Origin: Velthaea sp965214335
GTDB taxonomy: Bacteria; Vulcanimicrobiota; Vulcanimicrobiia; Vulcanimicrobiales; Vulcanimicrobiaceae
Length of the DNA stretch: 64,000 nt
Direction of reading: 5' to 3'
NCBI GenBank assembly: GCA_965214335.1
Contig: CBDCBO010000008.1
Span: 310,001 to 374,000 of the forward strand
This document shows positions 8,270 to 17,247 of the stretch, one piece after another. The translations under genes were made by a program, and so were the position numbers. Under the pieces are notes generated by a model. The model had not been told where the DNA came from, ran no database searches, and saw only the letters and a list, made by a program, of their open reading frames with translations. Positions within the stretch are counted from its first letter, which is position 1, and every line of letters starts with the position of its first letter.

Positions 8270-10089
8270 GGACGTTTCCCGTCGTCTTTACCGGTCACGT
8301 CGATCACGGAAAATCGACTTTGGTCGCCCGCCTGCTGCACGACACGGGCTCGTTTCCCGACGGTAGACTGGCCGAACTCGAAGCCGCCGCGCAGCGGCGC
8401 GGTGTGCCGCTCGAACTATCGTTCCTCCTCGACGCCTTACAAGTCGAACGCGATCAAGCCGTCACGATCGATGCCACGCGCATTTGGTTCACCGGCCCAA
8501 CTCGGCGCTATGCCGTCATCGACGCGCCGGGTCACCGCGAATTCGTCCGCCACATGGTTAGCGGCGCTGCCGACGCGGCCGCCGCTGTCGTGGTGGTCGA
8601 CGCGGCGGAGGGCATCGGCGAGCAAACCCGGCTGCACGCGTTGCTGCTGCCGCTCGTCGGCGTTACCCGAGCCATCGTGGCGATCAATAAAATGGACGCG
8701 GTCGCGTTTTCGGAAACGCGCTACACGCGCCTGGCCGCCGCGCTACGCGAGCTGTTCGCGGCCGGCGGTCTGGAACTCATTGCCGCGGTGCCCACCGTCG
8801 CCCGCGACGGCGACAACGTGGTGCATGCGTCGGCGCGTATGCCGTGGTTTTCCGGCCCCTCACTGCTGGGAACGCTGGAGTCGCTCGCCGAGCGCACGTC
8901 CGACGAGCCGATGCGGTTTCCGGTGCACGATGTGTACCGGCGCGACAGCGAACGCATCATCGTCGGCACTCTGAGCGCGGGACAGGTGCGCGCCGGCATG
9001 ACGTTGCTGTTTTCGCCGACCCGCGGCCAGGCCCGGATCGCACGGATGGTGCGCTTTCCGCAGTCCGATCGGCCGGCCGTTGCCGGTGAGGCCACCGGCT
9101 TCACGCTCGATGCGCCGATCTTCGTGAGCCCCGGCGACGTCGCCAGTGCTGTCGCCGATCCGCCGCTGGTCGCCGAGCAAATCCAAGCGACGATTTTCTG
9201 GCTCGATCGCGCGCCGCTGGGCATCGGCGAGCACCTTCGCCTGCGCTGCGGTACGCGCGACGTCACCGCGATCGTCGAGCAGATCGACGGCGTTGTCGAT
9301 TTGGCCACCTACGCCGACGTTCCGGCCACGGCGATCGGCCGCAACGATGTCGCTCGCGTTGTTTTGCGCGGACTGCAGCCGATCGTGGTCGACGTGCAGT
9401 CGTCGGACTTGGCAAAATTCGCGCTGTATCGCGGCGACGCGGTCGCGGGCGGCGGAATCGTGCGGGCCGTCGTCACGGAACGCGACCACGCGCGGCGATC
9501 GTCGCCGGATGTCGGCACGACGGTTCACGGCGTCCGGCAGGCCGACCGGAACCAGCGCTACCGCCACCGCGGACTCGTCGTGTGGCTGACCGGTCTGCCG
9601 AGCGCCGGCAAATCAACGCTCGCGGCGCGGCTTGAAGCGGCGCTGTTCGCTGACGGTTGCATTACGTACATGCTCGATGGTGACAATCTCCGCAGCGGCC
9701 TCAACGGCGACCTCGGCTTCTCGCTGCCGGACCGGCACGAAAACACCCGCCGAACGGGCGAAGTGGCGGCGTTGTTCGCGGATTCCGGCTGCATCGCCGT
9801 GGTCGCGCAAGTTTCGCCGATGCGTGCCGACCGAGCCCGAGCCCGAGTCGCGGCCGGCAACGCGTTCCTCGAGATTTACGTTCGGGCCGACCTCGCGGTG
9901 TGCGAAGCGCGCGATCCCAAGGGGCACTATCGGCGCGCGCGGACCGGCGATCTCGCCGACTTCACCGGCATTTCATCGCCGTACGAAGAGCCGGAGCTAC
10001 CCGATTTGGTCGTTGATACATCGGAACGGCCCGTGGACGCCGGTGTTGCGGCGTTGCTGGCGTTCGTGCGCGAGAAGGCCCGCTTATGA
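8266..10089 (+). CDS. cysNC: bifunctional sulfate adenylyltransferase GTPase subunit / APS kinase (CysNC)
   Basis: Residues 1-430 are the GTPase subunit that drives CysD. G1 is GHVDHGKST at residues 9-17, G3 is DAPGH, and G4 is NKMD. Residues from about 436 onward are an APS kinase with its own P-loop (GLPSAGKST) and the LDGDNLR motif, which turns APS into PAPS. The 607-residue fusion is the normal CysNC length. The GTG start overlaps the cysD stop. With cysD this gives complete sulfate activation from sulfate to PAPS. No reductase (cysH) or sulfite reductase gene is in view, so the fate of PAPS (reduction or sulfation) cannot be decided here. A rhodanese-fold gene follows by 27 bases. Confidence 0.95.
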   Translation: MRTFPVVFTGHVDHGKSTLVARLLHDTGSFPDGRLAELEAAAQRRGVPLELSFLLDALQVERDQAVTIDATRIWFTGPTRRYAVIDAPGHREFVRHMVSGAADAAAAVVVVDAAEGIGEQTRLHALLLPLVGVTRAIVAINKMDAVAFSETRYTRLAAALRELFAAGGLELIAAVPTVARDGDNVVHASARMPWFSGPSLLGTLESLAERTSDEPMRFPVHDVYRRDSERIIVGTLSAGQVRAGMTLLFSPTRGQARIARMVRFPQSDRPAVAGEATGFTLDAPIFVSPGDVASAVADPPLVAEQIQATIFWLDRAPLGIGEHLRLRCGTRDVTAIVEQIDGVVDLATYADVPATAIGRNDVARVVLRGLQPIVVDVQSSDLAKFALYRGDAVAGGGIVRAVVTERDHARRSSPDVGTTVHGVRQADRNQRYRHRGLVVWLTGLPSAGKSTLAARLEAALFADGCITYMLDGDNLRSGLNGDLGFSLPDRHENTRRTGEVAALFADSGCIAVVAQVSPMRADRARARVAAGNAFLEIYVRADLAVCEARDPKGHYRRARTGDLADFTGISSPYEEPELPDLVVDTSERPVDAGVAALLAFVREKARL

Positions 10090-10116
10090 CGCGCGCGGAG
10101 AGGGAACAACGCGGCG

Positions 10117-10494
10117 ATGGATATTACGACTGATGAGCTGGCCGCGCTCGGCCCCAACGGGGCAACGATCGTCAATGCCGGCAAGCGGGCCGGTTCGCGC
10201 GAAATTCGCGGCGCCATCCGCTACCGCCCGGATGACTTACTGATCGCGTCGCACTTGGCGCTACCGATCGCCACCGACCGGCCGGTCGTGCTGTACGACG
10301 AGCGCGGAAGCGGCGATCACCTCGCGCAAATCGCTGAGAAATTGCAGGCAAACGGCTATCCGGACGTGCGCATCCTCAGCGGTGGCTTCGCCGCGTATGA
10401 AGCCGCCGACGCGCCGCTGCAAGAAGCATCGACCGAGCAAGTGGTCCCGCCTTCGAAGCCCGACGAAGTCGGCGCCCTGGACCGGCGGCTGTAA
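10117..10494 (+). CDS. rhodanese-fold protein lacking the catalytic cysteine
   Basis: This 125-residue protein has the late part of a rhodanese domain: a V-V-L-Y strand at residues 57-60, an active-site loop, a helix, then NGYPDVRILSGGFAAYEAA, typical of the family. Active rhodaneses have Cys at the start of the loop (VLYCxxGxRS). Here the loop is YDERGSGDH, with Asp61 in the Cys position. The protein is therefore probably not a sulfurtransferase; it may be a binding or regulatory version. It sits 27 bases after cysNC in the same direction, so a link to sulfur activation is plausible but unproven. The C-terminal 25 residues look unstructured. Confidence 0.75.
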   Translation: MDITTDELAALGPNGATIVNAGKRAGSREIRGAIRYRPDDLLIASHLALPIATDRPVVLYDERGSGDHLAQIAEKLQANGYPDVRILSGGFAAYEAADAPLQEASTEQVVPPSKPDEVGALDRRL

Positions 10495-10504
10495 CCCGTC
10501 GCCC

Positions 10505-11764
10505 TTAGGCGTACACTCCGCGGATCTTCATCGACTTCACCACGCGTTCGATCGCGACCATGTAGGCTGCGGTGCGAAGCGTGACCCGGCGCTGCAGTGC
10601 CAGTTCGCGCACGACGTGGAAGTTGGTCAGCAGCATTTCCTTGAGCCGCTCGTTGACCTCGGCTTCCTTCCAGAAAAAGCCCTGACGATCTTGGACCCAC
10701 TCGAAATACGAGACCGTCACACCGCCGGCGTTGGCAATGATATCGGGGATGACGGTAACGCCCATCGCGGTGAATATACGGTCCGCTTCGGGAGTGGTGG
10801 GCCCGTTCGCGCCCTCGACGATGAGCCGCGCTTTGACGCGCGCCGCGTTCTCCGCCGTGAGCACCTTTTCGAGCGCGGCGGGAACGAGTACGTCGCAGTC
10901 TTGTTCGAGCAGGGCAGCGTTGGGCAGCATGTCGCCGCCGCGAAAACCGGCCAGCCAGTGATGCTCCTGGGCATACGCTATGGCGGCCCGAACGTCGATG
11001 CCGCCGGGGTTGTAATACGCGCCCGATACGTCCGAGATGCCGACGATGCGACAGCCGGCATCGGCGAACATCTGCGCCGCGATGCCGCCGACATTACCGA
11101 AACCCTGCACGATCACGCGCGTTTGTGCCGGGTTCATGCCGAGCCGGTCCATCTCATCGAGCGCGCAGAGCGAAACGCCGCGACCGGTCGCCTCGACCCG
11201 GCCGCGCGATCCGCCGATCTCGATCGGCTTGCCGGTGACCACGCCCGGCACCGAACACCGCATGTGCATCGAGTAGGTGTCCATGAACCAGGCCATCGTT
11301 TGCGGGGTGGTGCCGACATCGGGGGCCGGCACGTCCTTGTCGGGACCCACGACCTCAACGAGTTCGGCGGCATAGCGGCGGGTGATCCGCTCGAGTTCGC
11401 TCTGCGAAAGCGAGCTTGGATCGCAGGTGACGCCGCCCTTCGCTCCGCCGAACGGCAGGTCGATGGCGGCGCATTTCCAGGTCATCCAGAAGGCCAGCGC
11501 GGTAACTTCATCGAGCGTCACACCGGGATGGAACCGGATGCCGCCCTTGGCCGGCCCGCGCGCGAAGTTATACTGCACGCGGTACCCGGTATAGACTTCG
11601 AGCGCGCCGGAATCGCGCTGGAACGGGATCGCGAAGATGATCTGGCGCGACGGGTGCGTGAGGATCGCCCGCATGCCGGGGTCGAGGTTTACCAGCGCCG
11701 CCGCTTCATCGAAATACGTGATCGCATCGCCAAACACCGAAACTTCCCGCACCGCTGTCGTCAT
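10505..11764 (-). CDS. gdhA: glutamate (Glu/Leu/Phe/Val) dehydrogenase
   Basis: The protein is a hexameric-type glutamate dehydrogenase that interconverts glutamate and 2-oxoglutarate plus ammonia. The substrate-binding segment with the catalytic lysine, IDLPFGGAKGGV, lies near residues 96-107. The upstream GPAKGGIRFHP motif and the Rossmann motif VQGFGNVGG near residue 218 are intact. The length of 419 residues is typical. The ATG start is followed by a short N-terminal helix region. The gene converges on the rhodanese-like gene with only 10 bases between their stops. Coenzyme preference cannot be read with confidence. Specificity for glutamate rather than a branched-chain amino acid is inferred from overall similarity. 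Confidence 0.94.
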   Translation of the reverse strand: MTTAVREVSVFGDAITYFDEAAALVNLDPGMRAILTHPSRQIIFAIPFQRDSGALEVYTGYRVQYNFARGPAKGGIRFHPGVTLDEVTALAFWMTWKCAAIDLPFGGAKGGVTCDPSSLSQSELERITRRYAAELVEVVGPDKDVPAPDVGTTPQTMAWFMDTYSMHMRCSVPGVVTGKPIEIGGSRGRVEATGRGVSLCALDEMDRLGMNPAQTRVIVQGFGNVGGIAAQMFADAGCRIVGISDVSGAYYNPGGIDVRAAIAYAQEHHWLAGFRGGDMLPNAALLEQDCDVLVPAALEKVLTAENAARVKARLIVEGANGPTTPEADRIFTAMGVTVIPDIIANAGGVTVSYFEWVQDRQGFFWKEAEVNERLKEMLLTNFHVVRELALQRRVTLRTAAYMVAIERVVKSMKIRGVYA

Positions 11765-11962
11765 GGAGACTCCCCAAACACATCGTCGATTTCGACGAAA
11801 TCCACAACGATCTTATCCGCTTCTTGGACAAATGTCCAATATAAAGGGCGGCTCTTAACGCACTCCGCCGGTAGCGATTCAACGCGGTTGAATTTGTAAT
11901 GTCTCGGGCTGCGCCCAAGATGTTTGGCGGGCGACGTCGGGTTGACCCGATCTGCTCACAGC

Positions 11963-13057
11963 CTACACGTTGAAGCGGAATTCCACGATGTCGCCTTCCT
12001 GCATGATGTACTCCTTGCCCTCGGACCGCAGCAAGCCGGCGGTTCGCAGCGCATCGCGACTCTTGTAAGCGACGAAGTCGCCATAGGTGCAGATTTCCGC
12101 CCGAATGAAACCGCGCTCGATATCGGAATGAATTTTGCCGGCCGCTTGTGGAGCCCGGCTTTGCTTGGGGATCGGCCAAGCACGCGTTTCTTTCTCGCCC
12201 GTCGTCAGAAACGTCATGAGGCCGAGCAGATCGTAGGCTTGCACGATGAATTGGTCGAGCCCGCCGGTCGTGATCCCGTAGTCGACCCGAAATTCGTCGG
12301 CTTCCGCGTCGGACAATCCGGCAAACTCCGATTCGATCTTCCCCGAGAAAGCGATCGCCCGGCTCTTCTCCGTGGCGGCATGCGCGAACACCGCTTGCGC
12401 CAGCGGGCCCGGCTTGCCGATCTGCGCTTCGTCGACGTTGGCCACGTATAACATCGGCTTGACCGTCAGCAGGAACGCTTCACGGGCGAGCTCGGCTTCT
12501 AAGGAGTCAGCGGCGAAACCGCGCGCCGGCTTGCCGTCTTCAAGGGCGGCGACGAGCCGGCCGAGGGCTTCCACCTGCGGTGCCAGCTTTGGATTCGAGC
12601 GCGCTTCGCGAGCGAGCTTGTCCTTGCGCTTTTGCAGCGTGGCGAGGTCGGCCAGCGACATCTCGATGTTGATGATTTCGATGTCGCGCAACGGATCGGG
12701 GCCGCCTTCGACGTGAGTAACGTTATCGTCTTCGAAACAGCGCACCACCATCGCGATGGCGTCGGTCTCGCGAATGTGTGACAGAAACGCATTGCCCAAT
12801 CCCTGACCGCTCGCAGCGCCGCGCACGAGCCCCGCGATGTCGACAAAGCGCATCGTCGCATACACCAGTTTTTCGGTGTGACTGATGTCGGCGAGCACCT
12901 TGATTCGAGGATCGGGAACCGGCACCTCACCGATATTCGGCTCGATGGTCGCGAACGGATAGTTTGCCGCGAGTGCTTGGGCCGAGCGTGTCAGCGCGTT
13001 GAAAATGGTTGATTTGCCGACGTTTGGTAAGCCGACGATACCGCATGAAAGTGCCAT
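11963..13057 (-). CDS. ychF: redox-regulated ATPase/GTPase YchF (OLA1 family)
   Basis: YchF is a TRAFAC-class P-loop NTPase associated with ribosomes and stress responses. The P-loop GLPNVGKST is at residues 9-17, followed by the family NYPFATIEPN segment. The G3 equivalent is VDIAGLV. The C-terminal TGS-like domain ends in DIVEFRFNV, the usual family ending. The frame is open 10 codons further upstream, but the ATG at 13057 gives MALSCGIVGLPNVGKS, exactly the family N-terminus, and a 364-residue protein. It is divergent from the DUF151 gene, with about 130 bases between starts for promoters. It lies about 200 bases ahead of gdhA on the same strand. Confidence 0.95.
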   Translation of the reverse strand: MALSCGIVGLPNVGKSTIFNALTRSAQALAANYPFATIEPNIGEVPVPDPRIKVLADISHTEKLVYATMRFVDIAGLVRGAASGQGLGNAFLSHIRETDAIAMVVRCFEDDNVTHVEGGPDPLRDIEIINIEMSLADLATLQKRKDKLAREARSNPKLAPQVEALGRLVAALEDGKPARGFAADSLEAELAREAFLLTVKPMLYVANVDEAQIGKPGPLAQAVFAHAATEKSRAIAFSGKIESEFAGLSDAEADEFRVDYGITTGGLDQFIVQAYDLLGLMTFLTTGEKETRAWPIPKQSRAPQAAGKIHSDIERGFIRAEICTYGDFVAYKSRDALRTAGLLRSEGKEYIMQEGDIVEFRFNV

Positions 13058-13186
13058 CGGATCAGGCGACGTTACACGCGCGGACAACGGGCGGGCGGGA
13101 AAAGACGCGAAACGGTGGCGGCGTTAGCATGAGGCGTGGTTATGCCGCACTACAGGATTCGCCCTGGGACCGTAGGATTATCGAAT

Positions 13187-13660
13187 ATGCGGCAGATGAA
13201 GGTCGACAAACTGGGTATCGATTTACTGACGCACGACCCGGTTGTGATTCTCAAAGACCTCGAAGGCAAGCGCTATCTGCCGATTCTCATCGGTCCCTTC
13301 GAGGCTACCGCTATTGCCCTAGCGCTCGAAGGAACCGCCGTGCCGCGCCCGCTTTCGCACGATTTGATGCGCACGATTTTGGAATCGATGTCGGCCAAGC
13401 TCGAACAAATCATCATCCACGACATCAAGGACTCGACCTTCTTCGCCAAACTCGTCGTGCGCCAGAACGGCGATACGACCGAGATCGATGCACGGCCGTC
13501 CGACGGCATCGCGCTGGCGCTGCGCATGCAAGCTCCAATCTTCGTCACCGATAAGATCGCGCTGGAAGAAACCGTGCCTGATAAGAAAGCCGAAGTCGAA
13601 GAATCGCAAAAATTCAAACGCTTTCTCGAAGAACTCAAACCCAGCGACTTCACCGAATAA
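13187..13660 (+). CDS. bifunctional nuclease family protein (DUF151)
   Basis: The protein matches the DUF151/bifunctional nuclease fold. It has an N-terminal PVVILKDLEGKRYLPI strand pair, the GPFEATAIALALEG segment, the helical PLSHDLM stretch, and the RPSDGIALALR motif near the C-terminus. All are diagnostic of the family. The chosen ATG at 13187 gives MRQMKVDKLGIDLL. The frame is open to 13136, but those extra residues do not match the family. The 157-residue length is normal. Family members were reported to have DNase/RNase activity in plants and Mycobacterium. The role here is unknown. A charged C-terminal tail rich in Glu and Lys follows the domain. Confidence 0.88.
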   Translation: MRQMKVDKLGIDLLTHDPVVILKDLEGKRYLPILIGPFEATAIALALEGTAVPRPLSHDLMRTILESMSAKLEQIIIHDIKDSTFFAKLVVRQNGDTTEIDARPSDGIALALRMQAPIFVTDKIALEETVPDKKAEVEESQKFKRFLEELKPSDFTE

Positions 13661-13777
13661 CGTCCGCGCCGGCGCGTTCGCCGGCTCTGCTTGAAACCGG
13701 ACGGCGGCAAGGGAGTACAACGTGTGGCGAGAACGCCGGGCGTTGCCTTTTTTACAATCGACGGGAGTGGACCAACG

Positions 13778-14581
13778 TTGGCTAAGGAACAAGCGGAGAT
13801 CGGTGTCTTCGGCGGATCGGGTTTTTACAGTTTAATTGAAAACCCGCGCGAAGTGTGGATCGAAACGCCGTACGGCGCGCCGTCGGACAAAGTGGCGCTG
13901 GGTGAGATCGCCGGGAAAAAAGTGGCGTTCCTGCCACGTCACGGCAAAGACCATCGCTTTCCGCCGCAGTCGATCAACTATCGCGCCAACGCGTGGGCGA
14001 TGAAAGAGCTGGGCGTCACGCGGATCATCGGGCCGACCGCGTGTGGTTCACTTAAGGCCGACGTCAAGCCGGGCGACATGGTCGTTGCCGATCAGATCGT
14101 CGATCGTACCACCGGCCGGGCCGACAGTTTCTACGACGGCCCGATCACGACGCATGTGAGTTTCGCCGATCCCTACTGCGCGCAGCTGCGGCCGATCGCG
14201 GTCGACGCGTTGCAAGGTTTAGGAATTACGACTCACCCCACCGGCACGATCGTGGTAATCCAAGGACCGCGCTTTTCGACCCGCGCCGAATCCAAGTGGT
14301 TCTCATCACTGGGTTGGGAAGTCATCAACATGACCAATTATCCCGAATCGTATTTGGCGCGCGAACTCGAGATGTGCTACGTCAACATCTCGCTCATCAC
14401 CGACTACGATGTGGGCTTGGAAGGCCAACACGGCATCGAACCCGTGTCGCACGCCGAGGTCATGAAAATCTTCGCCAGTAACAACGAGCGCGTGAAGAAT
14501 GCGATCTTCACAATAATCGAAAAGACGCCGACCGAACGAACCTGCACGTGCGGTAGCGCGCTTGCGGGCGCGCGCGGCTAA
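13778..14581 (+). CDS. mtnP: S-methyl-5'-thioadenosine phosphorylase
   Basis: The enzyme phosphorolyses methylthioadenosine to adenine and methylthioribose-1-phosphate in the methionine salvage route. The phosphate-binding start GVFGGSGFYSL, the FLPRHGKDHRFPP loop, the TACGSLK motif and the FSTRAES substrate segment are all visible. The MTNYPE and DYDVG residues typical of MTAP (rather than PNP) are also present. The TTG at 13778 has GGGAG about 10 bases upstream and gives the family-like N-terminus LAKEQAEIGVFGG. The frame is open to 13691. The predicted length is 267 residues. A cysteine-containing CTCGSAL tail ends the protein. It is followed within 12 bases by a membrane protein gene. Confidence 0.94.
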   Translation: MAKEQAEIGVFGGSGFYSLIENPREVWIETPYGAPSDKVALGEIAGKKVAFLPRHGKDHRFPPQSINYRANAWAMKELGVTRIIGPTACGSLKADVKPGDMVVADQIVDRTTGRADSFYDGPITTHVSFADPYCAQLRPIAVDALQGLGITTHPTGTIVVIQGPRFSTRAESKWFSSLGWEVINMTNYPESYLARELEMCYVNISLITDYDVGLEGQHGIEPVSHAEVMKIFASNNERVKNAIFTIIEKTPTERTCTCGSALAGARG

Positions 14582-14593
14582 GGCGACCGCGCC

Positions 14594-15325
14594 ATGCAGC
14601 AACTGCGCAACCTCGATCTGCTGCTGTACCTGCGGGCGTTCGGTCTGCTGGCACGCAATCCGTCGATCATCGTCGTGCCGTTGCTGATGGGAATCGTCGG
14701 CGTGTTCGTGGCCCAAATCGGTGGCGACCCGACCGGCGGCGGCGTGTTCGGCGGTCTCACCGCCGGCATCATGTCGCTGCTTATTTTACTGCTGAAAATG
14801 TTCGCTTTCGGTACGGCGTGCATCATCGCCGATATGGCCTGGCGGCGCGGTGGCCGCAGTTCCTTTGATGAGGGCTGGAATGAAGCGCGCCGCAAGGGCG
14901 GTGAGATTCTAACGGCTTCGATGGGATTCACGTTCGTGCTGTACATTGCGAGTTTCGCCGGATCGCTGATCGGGCCGATTGCCCCGATCGTCATCGCGGT
15001 CGCGCTCTATTTTCTTATTTACACCATCCCGGCGGCCGCGATCGGCGGCGTCCCCGGTGGTGCCGCGCTGCAAGTCTCGATCGAACGCGCACGTGCCAAC
15101 CCGCTGCCGACGATCGTCGTCGCGGTTGTCTCCGTTGCCGCATTTCTGTATCTCGACGTTCTGCTCGCGCCGCTGTTCGCACTCGTGCTGGGTTCGCTAA
15201 CATTTGCTTCGTTTTCGTTACTGGCGGCGCTCTTCGGCGCAATGGTGCAAGCCCTCGCGGTCGGCTATATCGCGCTGATCGTCACGAAAACGTACGCCGA
15301 TTTGAGCTTCGGCCGGCGTCTGTAG
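14594..15325 (+). CDS. integral membrane protein of unknown function
   Basis: I do not recognise this 243-residue protein. It has about five to six long hydrophobic segments (around residues 25-45, 55-80, 110-135, 140-160, 170-195 and 205-230) and a short hydrophilic loop with WRRGGRSSFDEGWNEARRKGG between the second and third. That loop, an amphipathic helix next to membrane segments, resembles polytopic YesL/DUF-type membrane proteins but is not enough for a name. The ATG start follows mtnP by 12 bases, so it probably shares its transcript. It is the last intact gene before the decayed region that starts at 15.3 kb. Confidence 0.7.
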   Translation: MQQLRNLDLLLYLRAFGLLARNPSIIVVPLLMGIVGVFVAQIGGDPTGGGVFGGLTAGIMSLLILLLKMFAFGTACIIADMAWRRGGRSSFDEGWNEARRKGGEILTASMGFTFVLYIASFAGSLIGPIAPIVIAVALYFLIYTIPAAAIGGVPGGAALQVSIERARANPLPTIVVAVVSVAAFLYLDVLLAPLFALVLGSLTFASFSLLAALFGAMVQALAVGYIALIVTKTYADLSFGRRL

Positions 15326-15478
15326 CCGCCAACCGCGGCTGCGGTCAGCGCTCTCGAAGCTCACGTTTCCATCGCATTGAAGGGGTCGGTTGGACGAGCG
15401 GCCGCTGTGGCTTAATTTGCTAGCGAAGCATGCTCTTCTGAAGTGACTAAGCGTGATAGACTACGTCTATGAAGTGAT

Positions 15479-16195
15479 GTTGACCCGGTCTATGATTTGA
15501 ATTTCAGGCCGCTGCTTGCAAGACGGCGTTCGAAGTTGATAGGCGAGAGATTGCGGATGCCATGCGATTATACCACGCCTCGATGCCAAAACTGCCAGCG
15601 GAAGCGATGCTTAACGAGCAACTCAGCGTTGCGTTGAAGTCATCGCGTGCAAGATTTGCGCGCTTTACATGAACGCATCGAGAGACCCTTGGTCGAACAA
15701 CGGCGAGCGGTTTATAGACGGCCATATCGAGCGCACCAGCTCTTTCGCGCCATTGCCCATCCGTCGAGCCTGTGTGCGGCGTACTCATCCACGTCGTACG
15801 TTATCGGCGCCAAACGAAGCGCCGTCAACAAGATCGTGTGAATTGATCGCGGTGCGTCATCGAAGCCCCGTGAATAGACCGATTGCGCATCAGGCGTGCA
15901 ACGCGCTTGGCGCCTTCGGACGGCCGATCGAACGCGACATCACCTGATACGGCGAAAGTTTGAGTAACCGCATATCATCGTCGGATATTGGGCCGTAAGC
16001 TTTCACGCGAAGTCTTTCCGTGTTTTCCCGTGCGAACCAGACTCATGACATTTGAGCGACTCCTTATTCATCGCTGGTCAGGCCGTCTTTGCGGCTTCCG
16101 CTATCAAGCTGCGACTGCTTGACCCAGTTCCGGATCGTAACTTGGGCCGCAGCGAGCTCTTCTGGACTGCGTCCGGCTTCAAGCCCTTGCTCTTG
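15479..16195 (-). mobile_element. degenerate IS3-family insertion sequence remnant
   Basis: Two pieces of an IS3-type transposase remain on the minus strand. Positions 16195-16064 encode the OrfA signature: RSPEELAAAQVTIRNWVKQ, then the segment ending GLTSDE, which then hits a stop. Positions about 15600-15490 encode the end of OrfB: GIEAWYNR, then after a one-base frame change SPINFERRLASSGLKFKS and a TAG at 15490. The catalytic DDE core between them is missing or unrecognisable. A TG-starting sequence, TGTTGACCCGGTC at 15479, may be the outer end. The element is dead. The middle stretch 15850-16035 is not IS-like and resembles the stretch 16360-16480. Confidence 0.7.
16039..16068. repeat. 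first copy of an imperfect direct repeat
   Basis: The 30-base stretch beginning AGACTCATGACATTT and ending CGACTCCTTATT returns at 16455-16482 with a two-base deletion. Flanking sequence is also related (GATCGCGG...TCATCG at about 15845 and 16368), so an older, longer duplication of 100 bases or more is likely. On the minus strand each copy carries AAGGAG a few bases before an ATG, a ribosome-binding-site arrangement, but the frame that follows closes quickly. Confidence 0.6.
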
Positions 16196-16454
16196 ACTCC
16201 GGCGGGTACTGCGGCATTGTTCACTGGGCAATGAACCGGGCAAAGCTCGAGGCCGACCCGCCACGTCTTGCAAGATTTGCGCGATGGGCAAAGCGTGAGA
16301 ATCATTGCGGTCTCCGGCAAGCCGTGTGACTCATACCGTACGATGCGCCAAAGAAGCGCGTCCTTAAAATTGATCGCGGGCTCATCGCGGCCGATTTCGA
16401 CACACCTGATAAAGAGTTTGAGCATATCTTTTCTAGCGGCGCCGTCTTTCCTCA

Positions 16455-16482
16455 AGACTCATGACATTTGCGACTCCTTATT
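16455..16482. repeat. second copy of the imperfect direct repeat
   Basis: This copy matches 16039-16068 except for a missing AG. It lies directly before the remnant of a PIN-domain toxin gene on the plus strand. On the minus strand the sequence leading away from it stays open over 125 codons (16455-16078), including GRDEPAINFKDALLWRIVRY. I do not recognise that protein, and its other copy near 15840 is broken by stops. Confidence 0.55.
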
Positions 16483-16853
16483 AACACACAAGTGTTCCCT
16501 TGGGCCGCAGATTGCCCGAGACACTTTCAGATGGCGCTCGCGACGCCATTGAAGATGCAAGCAATGACGTTTTTGTGTCCGTAATCGCCGCTTGTGAAAT
16601 CGCTATTAATTTCAAGGGAAAGTTGCTGCTACCGGTCGAGCCCGCACTCTTCCTTCCATGACGATTGCGCTCACTTGGGTTTCGCGCTCTCCCGCTGTCT
16701 ATTGATCACGCGCTTGCCGTCGGGTCACTCCCGGACTTCCACGCTGATCCATTCGATCGGTTGCTGATTGCACAGGCGAGTATTGAAAAGTTGATCCTTG
16801 TTACACGGGATTCGCAGATACTGCGCTACCCCATCAACACATTACTGGCTTAA
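16473..16853 (+). pseudogene. vapC-type PIN-domain toxin, inactivated
   Basis: The frame encodes most of a PIN-domain ribonuclease of the VapC type: LSDGARDAIEDASNDVFVS, EIAINFKGKL, then LGFRALPLSIDHALAVGSLP, DPFDRLLIAQA and LILVTRD, ending RYPINTLLA. Two lesions are visible. The N-terminal LL(D)TH segment (16478-16489) is in another frame from the body. An in-frame TGA at 16659 also interrupts the protein between FLP and RLRSLG. No antitoxin gene is recognisable next to it. The FDRLLIAQA segment normally carries acidic residues of the active site, so the family assignment is firm although the gene is dead. Confidence 0.75.
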
Positions 16854-16896
16854 TTGACTCGACCGCGATACGCGCACGGTCTCGATCCGAAGCTTC

Positions 16897-17247
16897 GCTC
16901 GCCGGGATCTCGCTGAGGCGGCGGCGCTTATTCTCACAAACGAGGGACAGTACGCCGGGCCTACACCGTCCCTAACGGGTTCTGAAGCACTCGACTTTGA
17001 GGACTTGGCAGCGATCGCGTCAAACGTGTTAGGCCGCTCGATCGTGCGCCGCATTCTTTCCGATGACGAAGCACGGATTCAAATGGTGACGCGCGGACCG
17101 AGGCCCCGCGCAGTAGACGTCGCAGTAGGGCTTTACATCGCCAGCCGCCGAGGTGAATTCGCATCAACCAATCCGACGCTCGAGCGACTTCTCGGACGGC
17201 GTTCGATCAACATGCACGATACAATCGCGGAAAATGTTCAAATATAA
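16897..17247 (+). pseudogene. C-terminal fragment of an NmrA-like SDR NAD(P)H oxidoreductase
   Basis: About 115 codons stay open and read DLAEAAALILTNEGQYAG, then LTGSEALDFEDLAAIASNVL, then the segment ending TIAENVQI. This is the C-terminal half of atypical short-chain dehydrogenases of the NmrA/quinone oxidoreductase 2 type, where a D-L-A-E-A-A helix precedes the G-Y-x-L-T-G-x-E-A-L strand. The N-terminal Rossmann part with the NAD(P) motif is absent; the upstream sequence is the vapC remnant. The piece has no ribosome binding site of its own that would make it functional. Confidence 0.65.

Noticed and set aside
10382..11899. Long open frame of about 500 codons on the strand opposite gdhA
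   Set aside because: It runs antisense over a clear glutamate dehydrogenase gene and its composition is the mirror of that gene; high GC keeps antisense frames open.
16659..16661. TGA in the vapC remnant as selenocysteine or stop readthrough
   Set aside because: The N-terminal part is also out of frame and no selenocysteine element was visible, so a plain nonsense mutation is simpler.
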